57,012 nt of DNA from Lachnospiraceae bacterium. GTDB lineage: Bacteria; Bacillota; Clostridia; Lachnospirales; Lachnospiraceae. The notes beneath the pieces were generated by a model that saw only the letters and a program-made list of their open reading frames with translations, did not search any database and was not told the DNA's origin. Numbering within the stretch: position 1 is the stretch's first letter; every line of letters begins with the position of its first letter. Positions 35,284 to 43,741 of the stretch are shown here, piece by piece. The stretch covers positions 1 through 57,012 of the forward strand of contig JAFTWX010000003.1 of assembly GCA_017465095.1 (NCBI GenBank), written 5' to 3'. The position numbers and the translations under genes were made by a program.

Positions 35284-35292
35284 TGCTATAAT
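35284..35292 (+). promoter_or_regulatory. Extended -10 promoter of the radical SAM gene
   Basis: TGCTATAAT (35284-35292), an extended -10 with no good -35 at the right distance. The start codon lies 37 bp downstream, with AAAAAGGAG ahead of it. Confidence 0.6.
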
Positions 35293-35328
35293 AGAGAATA
35301 GTTAATCTTAGAAAAAAGGAGAACAGAA

Positions 35329-36393
35329 ATGTTAGATATCGGATTTTATGAAAGATTTCATGAGCTCATTGCAGGGCTGGATGAGAATACAGAGTATACG
35401 GCGGACGAAATGTTTGCCAAACTGGAGGCGATTCGCAGCAGCGAGCCGGTTGTGTATAATATTGAGACGACCAACCGCTGCAATATGCGTTGCAAAATGT
35501 GTCCGAGAACAACGATGATGACACGTTGCAATGAGGATATCGATCGCGAGACATTTTTAAATGTAGTGGATCAGATTCGTCCGCATACGGATGAGGAGTG
35601 GGCAAAATGGAAAGCATTTTGTGAGAAAACTTACGGTATTTATGAGGATGAGATGAGCGAGAACCATTTCTTCTTATATATCATTCCGAAGGTAATCCAG
35701 CTTCACGGCTACGGCGATCCGCTTCTTGATGTGCATATGGGAGAGTATGTAAAGATTCTTCATGAAAAAGGATTCTACTCTTATTTCAGCTGCAATCCGG
35801 CGAATATCAATCTTGAGAGAACTTACGAGATGCTGGACAACGGTCTTGACTACATCAAATATTCTATCGAGAGCGTGGATGATGAACTGCATAAACAGGT
35901 GCGCGGACAGGCTTCCAACTTTACGGAGAGCTATGAAAAGATTAAGCAGGTGCTCAAATACAAAGAGGAAAAAGGACTTAACACAACTGTCGTAATCACG
36001 ATGCTTGATTTGAACCGTACGCATCAGAAGGAAGATTTCGACAAGCTTCTCGATGCGTTCAAGGATCTCGATGTTTATATTTACCTTAAGAGCGAGGACT
36101 GTCAGTGGTATCGTAAAGATTTTCACGGAACCAATTCTATCCACTGGTCTGAGATTTGTAAGCATCCGTGGATGACTATGACGATCAAGTCCAACGGCGA
36201 AGCTACCATGTGTATGGAAGATTTCAATAATGAAATCGTGTTCGGTGACACCAATACACAGAGTCTCAAAGAAATCTGGGAGGGTGAACCGTACAAGAAA
36301 TTCCGTTACCAGCACTTATTTGCTAAGGATAAAATCAAATGTGTCGGCGAGTGCGACATGAAACTGATGGGCGACTGCTACAAGATTGTGTAA
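35329..36393 (+). CDS. Radical SAM/SPASM domain protein
   Basis: A 354-residue iron-sulfur enzyme. The radical SAM cluster motif is TTNRCNMRCKMCPR (Cys in CxxxCxxC, near residues 51-58), with a GYGDPLL-type SAM motif (LHGYGDPLLD near 126) and the KYSIESVDDE strand. A SPASM-like C-terminal region carries further cysteines: CKHPW, CMEDF, GECDMK and the last Cys before KIV, typical for a second 4Fe-4S cluster. Such enzymes modify peptides or small molecules. No precursor peptide is evident next to it; a CxxC membrane protein follows 4 bases later. Substrate unknown. Confidence 0.88.
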   Translation: MLDIGFYERFHELIAGLDENTEYTADEMFAKLEAIRSSEPVVYNIETTNRCNMRCKMCPRTTMMTRCNEDIDRETFLNVVDQIRPHTDEEWAKWKAFCEKTYGIYEDEMSENHFFLYIIPKVIQLHGYGDPLLDVHMGEYVKILHEKGFYSYFSCNPANINLERTYEMLDNGLDYIKYSIESVDDELHKQVRGQASNFTESYEKIKQVLKYKEEKGLNTTVVITMLDLNRTHQKEDFDKLLDAFKDLDVYIYLKSEDCQWYRKDFHGTNSIHWSEICKHPWMTMTIKSNGEATMCMEDFNNEIVFGDTNTQSLKEIWEGEPYKKFRYQHLFAKDKIKCVGECDMKLMGDCYKIV

Positions 36394-36397
36394 AATT

Positions 36398-37126
36398 ATG
36401 GCATGTATAAAAAAGACAAAAACCCTTCGGGCATATTTAGTGAAATTTATACTCCGGCTTGCTATTTTTGCCGGAGTATTTTTGCTGTACATTATGAATA
36501 AACCATTGATGTTTGAACTGATGACCCAGCCGGTTATGATGGGGATCACGCCGCTTCACGTTCTTTGGTTTATTTTTATGTTTATGATGATCCGTCATAT
36601 TTTTCCGACGGAAACTCTTTCTATGGCATTTCGCAAGGCGGAAAAGAAAAAATACGATGAGGTGACCGACTATTCGCCGGCGGAGCTTCTGACCTTTGTA
36701 AAGGAGCAGAATGCAAGGGCCTGGATTGTCATGCTCATCTGGCTTGTTTTTAATGCCGTTTTCGGCGTTCTGTATCTGTACGGAATTATGGATGAAGCGG
36801 ATCTTTTGATGCTGACCGTTTTCTATTTTCTGAGTGATTATATCTGTATTTTGTTTTTCTGCCCGTTCCAGAGCTTTATTATGAAAAACAGATGCTGTGT
36901 CAATTGCCGGATTTATGACTGGGGACATTTCATGATGTTCACACCGATGCTGTTTATCCGCAATTTTTACAGTTGGAGCCTGTTTTTTACGGCCTGTATT
37001 GTGCTGATTAAGTGGGAAGTGATTTACGCAAAGCATCCGGAACGTTTTTTCTATGGATCGAACCGGAATCTTCAGTGCGCAAATTGTAAGGATAAGATTT
37101 GCCAGCTGAAGAAGGTGGTAAAGTAG
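36398..37126 (+). CDS. Membrane protein with CxxC motifs, coupled to the radical SAM gene
   Basis: A 242-residue membrane protein with about five hydrophobic segments (LAIFAGVFLLYIM, LHVLWFIFMFMMI, IVMLIWLVFNAVFGVLYL, LLMLTVFYFLSDYICIL, YSWSLFFTACIVLI). Two Cys pairs are notable: RCCVNCRIYDWGHF near 171-183 and CANCKDKIC near the C-terminus, possible metal or disulfide sites. It begins 4 bases after the radical SAM stop without a ribosome site, so translation is coupled (a TTG at 36386 is also in frame). Function unknown; pairing suggests it handles the product or supplies reducing power. Ends at a terminator. Confidence 0.75.
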   Translation: MACIKKTKTLRAYLVKFILRLAIFAGVFLLYIMNKPLMFELMTQPVMMGITPLHVLWFIFMFMMIRHIFPTETLSMAFRKAEKKKYDEVTDYSPAELLTFVKEQNARAWIVMLIWLVFNAVFGVLYLYGIMDEADLLMLTVFYFLSDYICILFFCPFQSFIMKNRCCVNCRIYDWGHFMMFTPMLFIRNFYSWSLFFTACIVLIKWEVIYAKHPERFFYGSNRNLQCANCKDKICQLKKVVK

Positions 37127-37153
37127 TGCACCGGAAAATTGCCGGTGCATTTT
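37127..37153 (+). terminator. Rho-independent terminator after the CxxC membrane protein
   Basis: Perfect 8-bp stem TGCACCGG (37127-37134) / CCGGTGCA (37142-37149), then TTTT. Confidence 0.75.
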
Positions 37154-37178
37154 CGTCGTTTTGCACAAAGAAAATCTA

Positions 37179-37206
37179 TTGACATATGACATGGGGATTG
37201 TATAAT
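37179..37206 (+). promoter_or_regulatory. Sigma-A promoter of the second Rpn gene
   Basis: TTGACA (37179-37184), 16-bp spacer, TATAAT (37201-37206). The leader is long, about 130 bases, and contains a short inverted repeat AAAACAG/CTGTTTT (37272-37287). Confidence 0.8.
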
Positions 37207-37340
37207 CGTATTTAATTTCACGTCTGCATCCGTCGGACGGGTTATCAAATTATTATCATATTTTAATTCTGAAAACAGTTCTGTTTTACTATTTTCATTC
37301 ATTTTTATTTCAAAATTTCATACAAAGGAGGTAGACTGTT

Positions 37341-38426
37341 ATGAGTCAACTAAAAAATCTGTTTCCGCTGATTAGAGAAAGAGAGGAAATTCTCGCAGAA
37401 ATTGAAGGGAACCGTTACTTGTCTGCTGTGTTTCGGGATTGGACGAAAGAGCAGCAGGAGCATTTTCTGGAAATTTGCACCGGGGTAGTAGGGGCAAAGA
37501 TATTGAGCGATTCTTTTTTCAAGGAGATTATGAATCCGGAATATACACCGGGACGTATGGAGCGTTTTCTTGCAAATATTCTGAAGCAAAATGTGAAGAT
37601 TCTGCAGGTGTTGCCCAATGAATCTACAAGAATTGCGTCGGAGGTGACATTGCTCGAGACGGATATTGTTGTGGAACTGCAGGACGGGAGTATTGTCAAT
37701 GTGGAGATACAGAGAATCGGATATAAATTTCCGGGTGAAAGAGCAGCTTGTTACTCGGCAGATATGCTTTTGCGCCAATACAAACGTGTCCGGGAAGCCC
37801 GCGGGAAAAAATTTGTTTACAAGGATGTAAAACCGGTGTATACCATTGTCCTTTTTGAAAAAAGCCCTGCAGAACTGCGTGATTTTCCGGAGGAATACAT
37901 ACATTATTTTGAAGCGAGATCGAATACCGGACTTAAGATGGATTTGTTGCAGAAGTTTGTTTTTGTATCGCTTGACAACTTTATGAAAAGAAGCCACAAT
38001 AAAATTATAAGCGACGAACTGGAGGCTTGGCTGACATTGTTTACGGCAGACAATCCGGTGCGGATAGAGCAGCTGATCCGTGAATATCCGGAGTTTAAAG
38101 CAGTGTATGATGATGTCTATGCCATATGTTTAAATACAGAGAGGTTGATGGGTATGTTTTCAAAGGAATTGCGGATTATTGATGAGAATACGGTTCAATA
38201 TATGATTGATGAACTGCAGGAAGAGGTGGATGAAAAGAAAAGGATTCTGGAGGAAACGAACAAGGAATTGGAGGAAACAAATAAAGCGTTAGATGAAAAG
38301 AACAAAGCGTTAGACGAAAAGAACAAAGCGTTAGATGAAAAGAATAAAGCGCTGGACGAAAAGGATAAGCTGATTTTACAGTTACAGGAAGAACTTCGCA
38401 AAATGAAAGAACAGGAAGTTTTATGA
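37341..38426 (+). CDS. Rpn/PD-(D/E)XK nuclease family protein with heptad repeat tail
   Basis: A 361-residue protein of the Rpn superfamily, of the PDDEXK_2 type rather than the type at 484. The nuclease-like core is LLETDIVVELQDGSIVNVEIQR (first acidic residues in ETD, then ExQ after a beta hairpin), followed by YSADMLLRQYKRV. From about residue 293 the tail is a predicted coiled coil ending in four copies of the heptad NKALDEK, encoded by four nearly identical 21-bp units between about 38282 and 38370. AAAGGAGG precedes ATG 37341. It overlaps the YfcE gene by 4 bases, so they are coupled. Role unknown; members may act in recombination or defence. Confidence 0.8.
   Translation: MSQLKNLFPLIREREEILAEIEGNRYLSAVFRDWTKEQQEHFLEICTGVVGAKILSDSFFKEIMNPEYTPGRMERFLANILKQNVKILQVLPNESTRIASEVTLLETDIVVELQDGSIVNVEIQRIGYKFPGERAACYSADMLLRQYKRVREARGKKFVYKDVKPVYTIVLFEKSPAELRDFPEEYIHYFEARSNTGLKMDLLQKFVFVSLDNFMKRSHNKIISDELEAWLTLFTADNPVRIEQLIREYPEFKAVYDDVYAICLNTERLMGMFSKELRIIDENTVQYMIDELQEEVDEKKRILEETNKELEETNKALDEKNKALDEKNKALDEKNKALDEKDKLILQLQEELRKMKEQEVL
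38282..38370 (+). repeat. Four 21-bp direct repeats in the Rpn coiled-coil tail
   Basis: In-frame repeats of the unit GCGTTAGATGAAAAGAACAA plus one base, coding for ALDEKNK. The copies differ at few positions, so copy number could vary by slippage without breaking the frame. Confidence 0.75.
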
Positions 38427-39094
38427 GAATAGCCGTAATTTCGGATACACACAATTTGCTTCGCGAGGAAGTAAAAGAGTACATAATGGATTGTGATGTG
38501 ATTCTTCATGCGGGAGACATATGCAGACCGGATGTTTACGGGCAAATTGCAGCACTTGGGAAGCCGTTTTACGCGGTGCGGGGCAATAACGACGGGAAAT
38601 GGGCGGTTGAAAAAGGAATTTTGGATTGCCTGGATATAGAGCTTGAGGGCTGGCGCATTTTCATGGTACACGACCGCCGGGATATTCCAAAAGACATGCT
38701 GGAAAAGGGTATCGGTCAGGGGATTGTCGTGTTCGGACATTCCCATAAATATGAGACGTTTTCCGTAGGAGAAACACTTTTTCTGAATCCGGGAAGCTGC
38801 GGACCGGTGCGGTTCCGCCTGCCTGTGACGATGGCGATTGTGGAGATTGGTGCTGGGGATGCGCATGTGACACCTATTACTTTCGCCGAACAAAATTTCA
38901 GGTGTGAAATTTCGCCCGGCGAGATGAAAACACTGGTCACTGCTGTGGTGAAAGATATTAAGAAAAATAAAAGTGCCGCGCAGATCGCCAAAAAGCATCG
39001 GATCAGTTTGGAACTGTCTGAGCAGATTTGCAGACTTTACCTGACCCACCCGGGTGTGACGGTGGATGGGATTTTGGGGAAGATGGGGATGTAG
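38423..39094 (+). CDS. YfcE-family metallophosphoesterase with C-terminal extension
   Basis: A 223-residue calcineurin-type phosphodiesterase. The metal-binding motifs are in order: ISDTHN (DxH), HAGD, VRGNND (GNxD/N) and VFGHSHK (GHxH), then LNPGSCGPVR. This part (1-155) matches YfcE/MJ0936. The extension (about 165-223) is basic and helical with QIAKKHRISLELSEQICRL, resembling a helix-turn-helix used in other proteins to bind nucleic acid. ATG 38423 overlaps the previous stop (ATGA). Physiological substrate unknown; 2',3'-cyclic nucleotides are possible. Confidence 0.88.
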   Translation: MRIAVISDTHNLLREEVKEYIMDCDVILHAGDICRPDVYGQIAALGKPFYAVRGNNDGKWAVEKGILDCLDIELEGWRIFMVHDRRDIPKDMLEKGIGQGIVVFGHSHKYETFSVGETLFLNPGSCGPVRFRLPVTMAIVEIGAGDAHVTPITFAEQNFRCEISPGEMKTLVTAVVKDIKKNKSAAQIAKKHRISLELSEQICRLYLTHPGVTVDGILGKMGM

Positions 39095-39135
39095 TGGGAA
39101 TGTGAATCAGAAGAAAAGAGAAAGGGTGTCCGGAT

Positions 39136-40524
39136 ATGAGAAAAGGACAAAAAGACTCAATAATTGAACTTGTTGAATTGCTGAAAAAGGCACAAGAGCA
39201 TATTAAACAGCTATTGATACAGCAGGAATATGCACCTGTATTTGATTTGTTACAGCAGTGTCAACAGGGAGCGATTCAGGTTGGTACGATTATCGAACAG
39301 TCTGAAGGTGAAAAAGGGGTTTCGGTTGTCAAATTGTTGGAGGAATATTGCGAATTTGTATTTCGTATGTATGAATTAGTGCAGGACGGTATGAGTCAGG
39401 CGGATGGAGATATAAAGGTATCAACAGGGGCGGATTGTGTCTTTGGTGAAATGAACAGACTTCTTGCTGAAGTGGAAGAAAGTGTTCGGAATAATATCGA
39501 GATTCGTAAGGAAGTGGTTTTTCTTCCGTACAAGGCAGCTATGTGGGATTCGCTGGAGAGTGTATGGGTGGCAGCAGATGCGGATCCGGAGTGTGATGCT
39601 TATGTTGTTCCGATTCCGTATTTTGATAAAAATCCGGATGGAAGTGCAAAAGAGGTGCATTATGAGGCAGATTTGTATCCGGATTATGTTCCGATTACGC
39701 ACTATGACGATTACAACATTCCGCAAAGACGTCCGGATATGATTTTTATCCATAATCCGTATGATGAGGCAAACTACATTACAAGTGTTCACCCGTTCTT
39801 CTATTCGAAGAATTTGAAACAATATACAGATGAATTGGTTTACATCCCGTATTTTGTTCTCGGTGAGGTGGATCTAGAGGATGAAAAAGCGGTGGAATAT
39901 GTCGAACATTTTGCACAGGTGCCGGGCGTGGTACACGCGCATAAAGTGATTGTCCAGTCAGAGGCTATGCGCCGGGTTTATATCAACGCTATGACCAAGT
40001 TGGCAGGCAAACAGACAAAAAGTTACTGGGAAGAAAAAATTCTGGGACTTGGATCGCCGAAGTTTGATAAAGCAGTCAAAACTAAAAAAGAAGATATTAA
40101 AGTGCCGGATGAATGGTTACACATTATCGAGAAATCAAATGGAGAGTGGAAAAAAATAGTATTTTACAATACGAGTGTCAGTGCGTTGCTCGAACATAGT
40201 GAAAAAATGTTAGATAAAATGAGGGATGTTTTTCAAATATTTAAGGAGAACAAAGATGATGTTGCGCTTCTGTGGCGCCCGCATCCGCTGATTCGAGCTA
40301 CCATCGAATCTATGCGCCCGCAGTTGTGGCAGGGGTATTGTGAGCTGGTGGAGGAGTATAGAGCAGAAGGATGGGGAATATATGATGATACTTCGGATAT
40401 GAACCGGGCGATTGCTCTGTGCGACGGGTATTACGGGGATCCGAGCAGTGTAGTGCAACTTTGCAAAGAGGCAGGGAAACCGGTGCTTCTGCAGGACGTG
40501 GATGTGATGGAAATGGAGGAATGA
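39136..40524 (+). CDS. CDP-glycerol glycerophosphotransferase-like (GT-B) protein
   Basis: A 462-residue cytosolic protein. Residues 1-110 are helical and acidic. From about 128 (VVFLPYKAAMWDSLESVW) it resembles the GT-B fold of the TagF/CDP-glycerol family: YVVPIPYF, PDMIFIHNPYDE, VVHAHKVIVQSE and the donor-site-like ALLWRPHPLI and GYYGDPSSVVQL near the end. The match is to shape and motif spacing, not to a close relative, and teichoic acid synthesis is not proven. It is followed 1 base later by a standalone Rossmann module, and both end before a terminator. Likely role: assembling or modifying a surface polymer. Confidence 0.6.
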   Translation: MRKGQKDSIIELVELLKKAQEHIKQLLIQQEYAPVFDLLQQCQQGAIQVGTIIEQSEGEKGVSVVKLLEEYCEFVFRMYELVQDGMSQADGDIKVSTGADCVFGEMNRLLAEVEESVRNNIEIRKEVVFLPYKAAMWDSLESVWVAADADPECDAYVVPIPYFDKNPDGSAKEVHYEADLYPDYVPITHYDDYNIPQRRPDMIFIHNPYDEANYITSVHPFFYSKNLKQYTDELVYIPYFVLGEVDLEDEKAVEYVEHFAQVPGVVHAHKVIVQSEAMRRVYINAMTKLAGKQTKSYWEEKILGLGSPKFDKAVKTKKEDIKVPDEWLHIIEKSNGEWKKIVFYNTSVSALLEHSEKMLDKMRDVFQIFKENKDDVALLWRPHPLIRATIESMRPQLWQGYCELVEEYRAEGWGIYDDTSDMNRAIALCDGYYGDPSSVVQLCKEAGKPVLLQDVDVMEMEE

Positions 40525-40525
40525 C

Positions 40526-40933
40526 ATGGATTTGCAAGCGATGCTGAATGCCCTTCTTTTGTTGGAGCATAATGGAAGGACAGTGGATAGGTTTTTTCGG
40601 GATAATGATGTAAAACACATTGCGCTATACGGTATGGGGTTGTTGGGATGCAGAGTGTATGAGCATTTGTGCGAGTCTGATGTGGAAGTGATGTGTGCAT
40701 TTGATAGGGAAGCAAATCGATTTTCTGAGGATAATGATATTAAAATTTTACATCCGGATGAAATGCTGTGTTTGGAAAAGAAGCCGGACTTAATCGTTGT
40801 GACATCCTCGAATTTTTATTATGAAATTAAAGAAGAGTGGGAGGAAAAGAGCGGGATTGATATGATATCGATTGGTGAGATCCTCGAATATTGTCTTGTG
40901 GGGGAGGATTTTGAGAGAGTGAAAAGGAAATAG
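40526..40933 (+). CDS. Standalone Rossmann-like module of the glycan genes
   Basis: A 135-residue protein consisting of a single Rossmann-like unit: HIALYGMGLLGCRVYEHL (YGxGxxG at 35-41), then VMCAFDREANRF and KKPDLIVVTSSNFYYEI. The same pattern is found fused to four other proteins further downstream in this window. Such units occur at the ends of glycosyltransferases and methyltransferases of surface glycan clusters and are thought to bind a nucleotide or SAM-like ligand. ATG 40526 overlaps nothing but is 1 base after the previous stop. Function unknown. Confidence 0.7.
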   Translation: MDLQAMLNALLLLEHNGRTVDRFFRDNDVKHIALYGMGLLGCRVYEHLCESDVEVMCAFDREANRFSEDNDIKILHPDEMLCLEKKPDLIVVTSSNFYYEIKEEWEEKSGIDMISIGEILEYCLVGEDFERVKRK

Positions 40934-40948
40934 AAGTATATAAAAAGA

Positions 40949-40976
40949 AGACCGGATGTTTCCATCCGGTCTCTTT
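40949..40976. terminator. Bidirectional terminator between convergent units
   Basis: Perfect 10-bp stem AGACCGGATG (40949-40958) / CATCCGGTCT (40963-40972) with T-runs on both strands (CTTTTATT on +, TCTTTTTATA on minus). Confidence 0.88.
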
Positions 40977-41015
40977 TATTGGTTTAATTAATTCTGGAGC
41001 AAGAGTAGATTTTAA

Positions 41016-42107
41016 TTATTGTGCTGGGAATGTAACGCTATCTGAAATAGTAGTGCCATCTGTCAATCCAATCTTGATGGTCATTGTTTCGCCAGCATAG
41101 TAGTCAACATATGTCTGACCTAAGTTCATAATCAATGTACCACCATTTTCGATTGTCCAATTTGCGTCATCCCATGTGACTGCAGTCGCATTAATGCCTT
41201 CTACGTTTGTCTTAACAGTACCGAATGTTGTAATCTTTTCGGTGTCAATGTTAGCTTCAGCTGTTAAGCCAGAGATGGTAACAATACCAGCTGTTGAAAC
41301 ATCAACTGTAGGACCATCTGAATGTTTGTCAACAGACCATGTAAGATCTACGCTAGGAGCTGCAGTTTTAGCTGCTTCCCAATCTACGTCTGCGTTTGTG
41401 TTACAAGAACCAGCTAAGCTGATGCTTGTTGCAGGGAACTCAGTAACGTCTTCTTTTAATTCGTATGTATAACCATCTTCATCGGTATACACTACTTCAT
41501 AAGAATCGTCAGCCACTTTTGCGATTGTAGCAGAAGCTGTTGCGCCGTCAGCTGTGATAGCTGTTGCACTGTTGCCTAATTTCACTGCAAGATACATACT
41601 TGTTGTTGTATCATCTGTGTAATCTTCTGTATCCTTAGGTACGATTGTGTATGTACCTGCTTCGTCAGATAAATCTTTTAATTCTGCTTCAACATCAACA
41701 TCAACATCGAAAGTACTCTTGTTTTTGATGATAAGAGAGCTACTCTGGCTTGCGTAATCTTTTGTAGAGTTTGCGCTGATGGAATTGCCGGATACAACTG
41801 ATTCGAAGAAAAGAGAAGCGCCTTCTTCAAAAGTAGTGCCACCGTCAAAAGCAGCACCCTCAGTTTCAGCGATAAGCTGCTGTGGGTCTAAGATGAAGTT
41901 GAAAATGTCGCTGTTTTCAGCAATTGTAGGAAGGGAAACGCAGAATACATCTTTATCTACGATGCCTTCGATTTCTCCGCTACCGGAAGCGCTGCCTTCT
42001 GCAGGAGCTAAAGTAACGTCGGTGTCAGCTGCGAAAACAGTCATCGGTGTAAGTGCTAACATGCACACCATCGTGAAAACGATGAATTTTTTAATACTTT
42101 TTTTCAT
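41016..42107 (-). CDS. Secreted surface protein with DPQQL domain
   Basis: A 363-residue exported protein: signal peptide MKKSIKKFIVFTMVCMLALT ending near VFAAD, then a Ser/Gly linker and a domain opening VFCVSLPTIA and IFNFILDPQQLI. It continues with SLIIKNKSTFDVDVDVEAEL, a pattern also found at the end of the protein at 44656. The C-terminal part (about 235-363) is Thr/Ser/Val rich beta structure (DLTWSVDKHSDGP, IKIGLTDGTTISD). No cell wall anchor (LPxTG) or membrane anchor is present, so it is free or held by partners. Probably co-transcribed with the anchored protein upstream on the minus strand (32 bp apart). Function unknown; structural surface role inferred. Confidence 0.75.
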   Translation of the reverse strand: MKKSIKKFIVFTMVCMLALTPMTVFAADTDVTLAPAEGSASGSGEIEGIVDKDVFCVSLPTIAENSDIFNFILDPQQLIAETEGAAFDGGTTFEEGASLFFESVVSGNSISANSTKDYASQSSSLIIKNKSTFDVDVDVEAELKDLSDEAGTYTIVPKDTEDYTDDTTTSMYLAVKLGNSATAITADGATASATIAKVADDSYEVVYTDEDGYTYELKEDVTEFPATSISLAGSCNTNADVDWEAAKTAAPSVDLTWSVDKHSDGPTVDVSTAGIVTISGLTAEANIDTEKITTFGTVKTNVEGINATAVTWDDANWTIENGGTLIMNLGQTYVDYYAGETMTIKIGLTDGTTISDSVTFPAQ

Positions 42108-42139
42108 GTTAAATTCCTCCTTGAATTTTAATTTGTCAC

Positions 42140-42685
42140 TTAGTTTTCAATTACAATTGTCAGCTTCATGTTCAATCGGCTCTGATTCTTTCCGTTTTCA
42201 TCCATAAGATGATAGGTAAGAACGCATTCGTGTGTGCCGGCTTCTAAAGCTTTGTCAAGTGTGATGTTTTCCAAGTGACTGCCTACTGGTATTGTAGGTG
42301 AGCTAAATATCGTCTCATCCGTGTCAGATAGTACAATGTCAAAGTACACATCATTGGAATTGGCTTTTGAATTCTCCACATAAGCATTGGAAGAAGCAGC
42401 CGTGCCATTCTCGAAGTACCAAGTTGAATTCATGGTAACTTCATAATATCCGGGTTCTGTAGCTTGTAAATCGGCCACCGCTTCTTCTACATTAGAAGGG
42501 GTAACCACAACATTGCGCTCGTCAGTATCAGGCGCCTGCTGCGTAAGTGCAATGACACATGCAACGGCGATAACAAGAACGACCGCTCCGGATACTATGG
42601 GGAGAAGGTACTTTGACTTTGGACTTTCGCCCGAAGTAGTAGCCAGTTTTTCGGAGATCCGATCCTGGCTGGTTTGATTAGACAT
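42140..42685 (-). CDS. Membrane-anchored extracellular protein
   Basis: A 181-residue protein with a cytosolic N-terminus of about 25 residues, one membrane helix (YLLPIVSGAVVLVIAVACVI) and an extracellular beta-rich domain of about 125 residues (GYYEVTMNSTWYFENGTA, DIVLSDTDETIFSSPTIPVG, HECVLTYHLMDENG). The outer domain looks like an Ig-type fold that may bind or guide the secreted protein encoded next. Start: ATG at 42685 behind AGGAGGG; the GTG at 42694 is part of that site. I do not know a named family. Divergent from the ABC-type unit. Confidence 0.75.
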   Translation of the reverse strand: MSNQTSQDRISEKLATTSGESPKSKYLLPIVSGAVVLVIAVACVIALTQQAPDTDERNVVVTPSNVEEAVADLQATEPGYYEVTMNSTWYFENGTAASSNAYVENSKANSNDVYFDIVLSDTDETIFSSPTIPVGSHLENITLDKALEAGTHECVLTYHLMDENGKNQSRLNMKLTIVIEN

Positions 42686-42860
42686 AACTCTCACCCTCCT
42701 GAATTAATTTAGGAAATAACTATCCTACAACACATATATCGGTAATTGCATTCGAAAAAATTAGTCTAAATTTCAAAAAATAAAAAAATTTCATGCAGTC
42801 ACTCTAAATATATGATATTTGATTTTACCACAAAATGTGAAATAAATAAAGTAGTGATAT

Positions 42861-42889
42861 TGATTTAAAAATATGAATTATATATAATT
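42861..42889 (+). promoter_or_regulatory. Sigma-A promoter of the ABC-type unit
   Basis: TTGATT (42861-42866), 17-bp spacer, TATAAT (42884-42889), about 22 bp ahead of ATG 42911. Confidence 0.7.
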
Positions 42890-42910
42890 TAAGAGAACAA
42901 AGGGGGCACT

Positions 42911-43741
42911 ATGAACGAATATTTATGCAAATACAATAATATAACCATTTTACCGAAGCGTATTGTTGCTATTATCGGGGATAATAAGGAAACGACGCAA
43001 CTATTACAAGCGATGGCAGGTTTTACCCTGAAGGGTATGCCAAAGGTGCAATATGGGGATGAATTCGGCAGGCAATTAAAAAAAGAACCTTGGAAATTGC
43101 AGTTTGTTCCGGACGATATCGTTTGCTACCGTGATTTGACGGCCGGAGATTTTCTCAAGGGTATCGGTATGAAGTTCGGTGATGTGGAAGAAGAAAAAGC
43201 AGCATTATTGGAGTTGTTTAATATTGACATAGAAGAAAAACTTTTGGATATGACCTTTGAGAGTAATCGCGCGGTGGCTATGACCGCTTCTTTGTTAGCG
43301 ACACCGATGTTGCTTTTGCTGGATAAGCCGTTTGATATGGTGTCATCTGTTATGTACAAAAAGTTTATTAAAGAAATTGTGAAAACATATTTTTCCGGTG
43401 GCAGTGTTGTGATTTCGGCTGAGAGATATGAAGACATTGAGCTTCTCTGCAGTGACTATATCTTTCTTAGGGATGGCAAAGCAGATAAACATTTTGTTGG
43501 AAGAAAGAATTTGCCTGTGACATCAAAGATTGTGACTATATGGGGGTGCTCGTCTATGCCGGGGGACTTAAAGTTGATTCCGCTTTGTAAAAAAGGGGAT
43601 TGTATGCGCTTTATATATAACGGAGACGATGTCAGTCGGTTGGCAGCACACCTTAGTTTGACGAAATGTACTGATTTTACAGTGGAAGAGTTGGGGATAG
43701 AAGAACAGATATATTCGGATTATAAGAGGTGGATGCTTTGA
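42911..43741 (+). CDS. ABC transporter ATPase-like protein lacking catalytic motifs
   Basis: A 276-residue protein aligned by eye to ABC ATPases, but the key motifs are lost. The Walker A region reads AIIGDNKETTQLLQAMAG (residues 20-37), missing the GxGK(S/T) core. The signature position reads TFESNRAVAM instead of LSGGQ. Walker B is kept (MLLLLDKPFD) with Asp138, but the catalytic Glu is Lys139. The flanking pattern, including VVISAERYEDIELLCSDYIFLRDGK (the H-loop/D-loop region), still fits the fold. ATP hydrolysis is therefore unlikely; a structural or regulatory role is inferred. It is followed, overlapping, by an ABC-2-type membrane protein. Confidence 0.75.
   Translation: MNEYLCKYNNITILPKRIVAIIGDNKETTQLLQAMAGFTLKGMPKVQYGDEFGRQLKKEPWKLQFVPDDIVCYRDLTAGDFLKGIGMKFGDVEEEKAALLELFNIDIEEKLLDMTFESNRAVAMTASLLATPMLLLLDKPFDMVSSVMYKKFIKEIVKTYFSGGSVVISAERYEDIELLCSDYIFLRDGKADKHFVGRKNLPVTSKIVTIWGCSSMPGDLKLIPLCKKGDCMRFIYNGDDVSRLAAHLSLTKCTDFTVEELGIEEQIYSDYKRWML

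Larger units (their letters stand above)
34769..35328. other. Long intergenic region between the iron operon and the radical SAM gene
   Basis: 560 bp without a supported gene. It holds the feo terminator (34808-34847), a phased twelve-half-site array (34865-35167) and an extended -10 promoter (35284-35292). A possible 69-codon frame (35096-35305) runs through the array and the promoter and is not supported. Confidence 0.7.

Noticed and set aside
35096..35305. 69-codon open frame upstream of the radical SAM gene
   Set aside because: TTG start without ribosome site; it runs through the phased array and across the extended -10 promoter, and its residue make-up resembles no protein I know.
42746..42840. 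A riboswitch in the divergent region of the surface locus
   Set aside because: The region is plain AT-rich sequence with no recognisable conserved aptamer core; only a promoter is supported.
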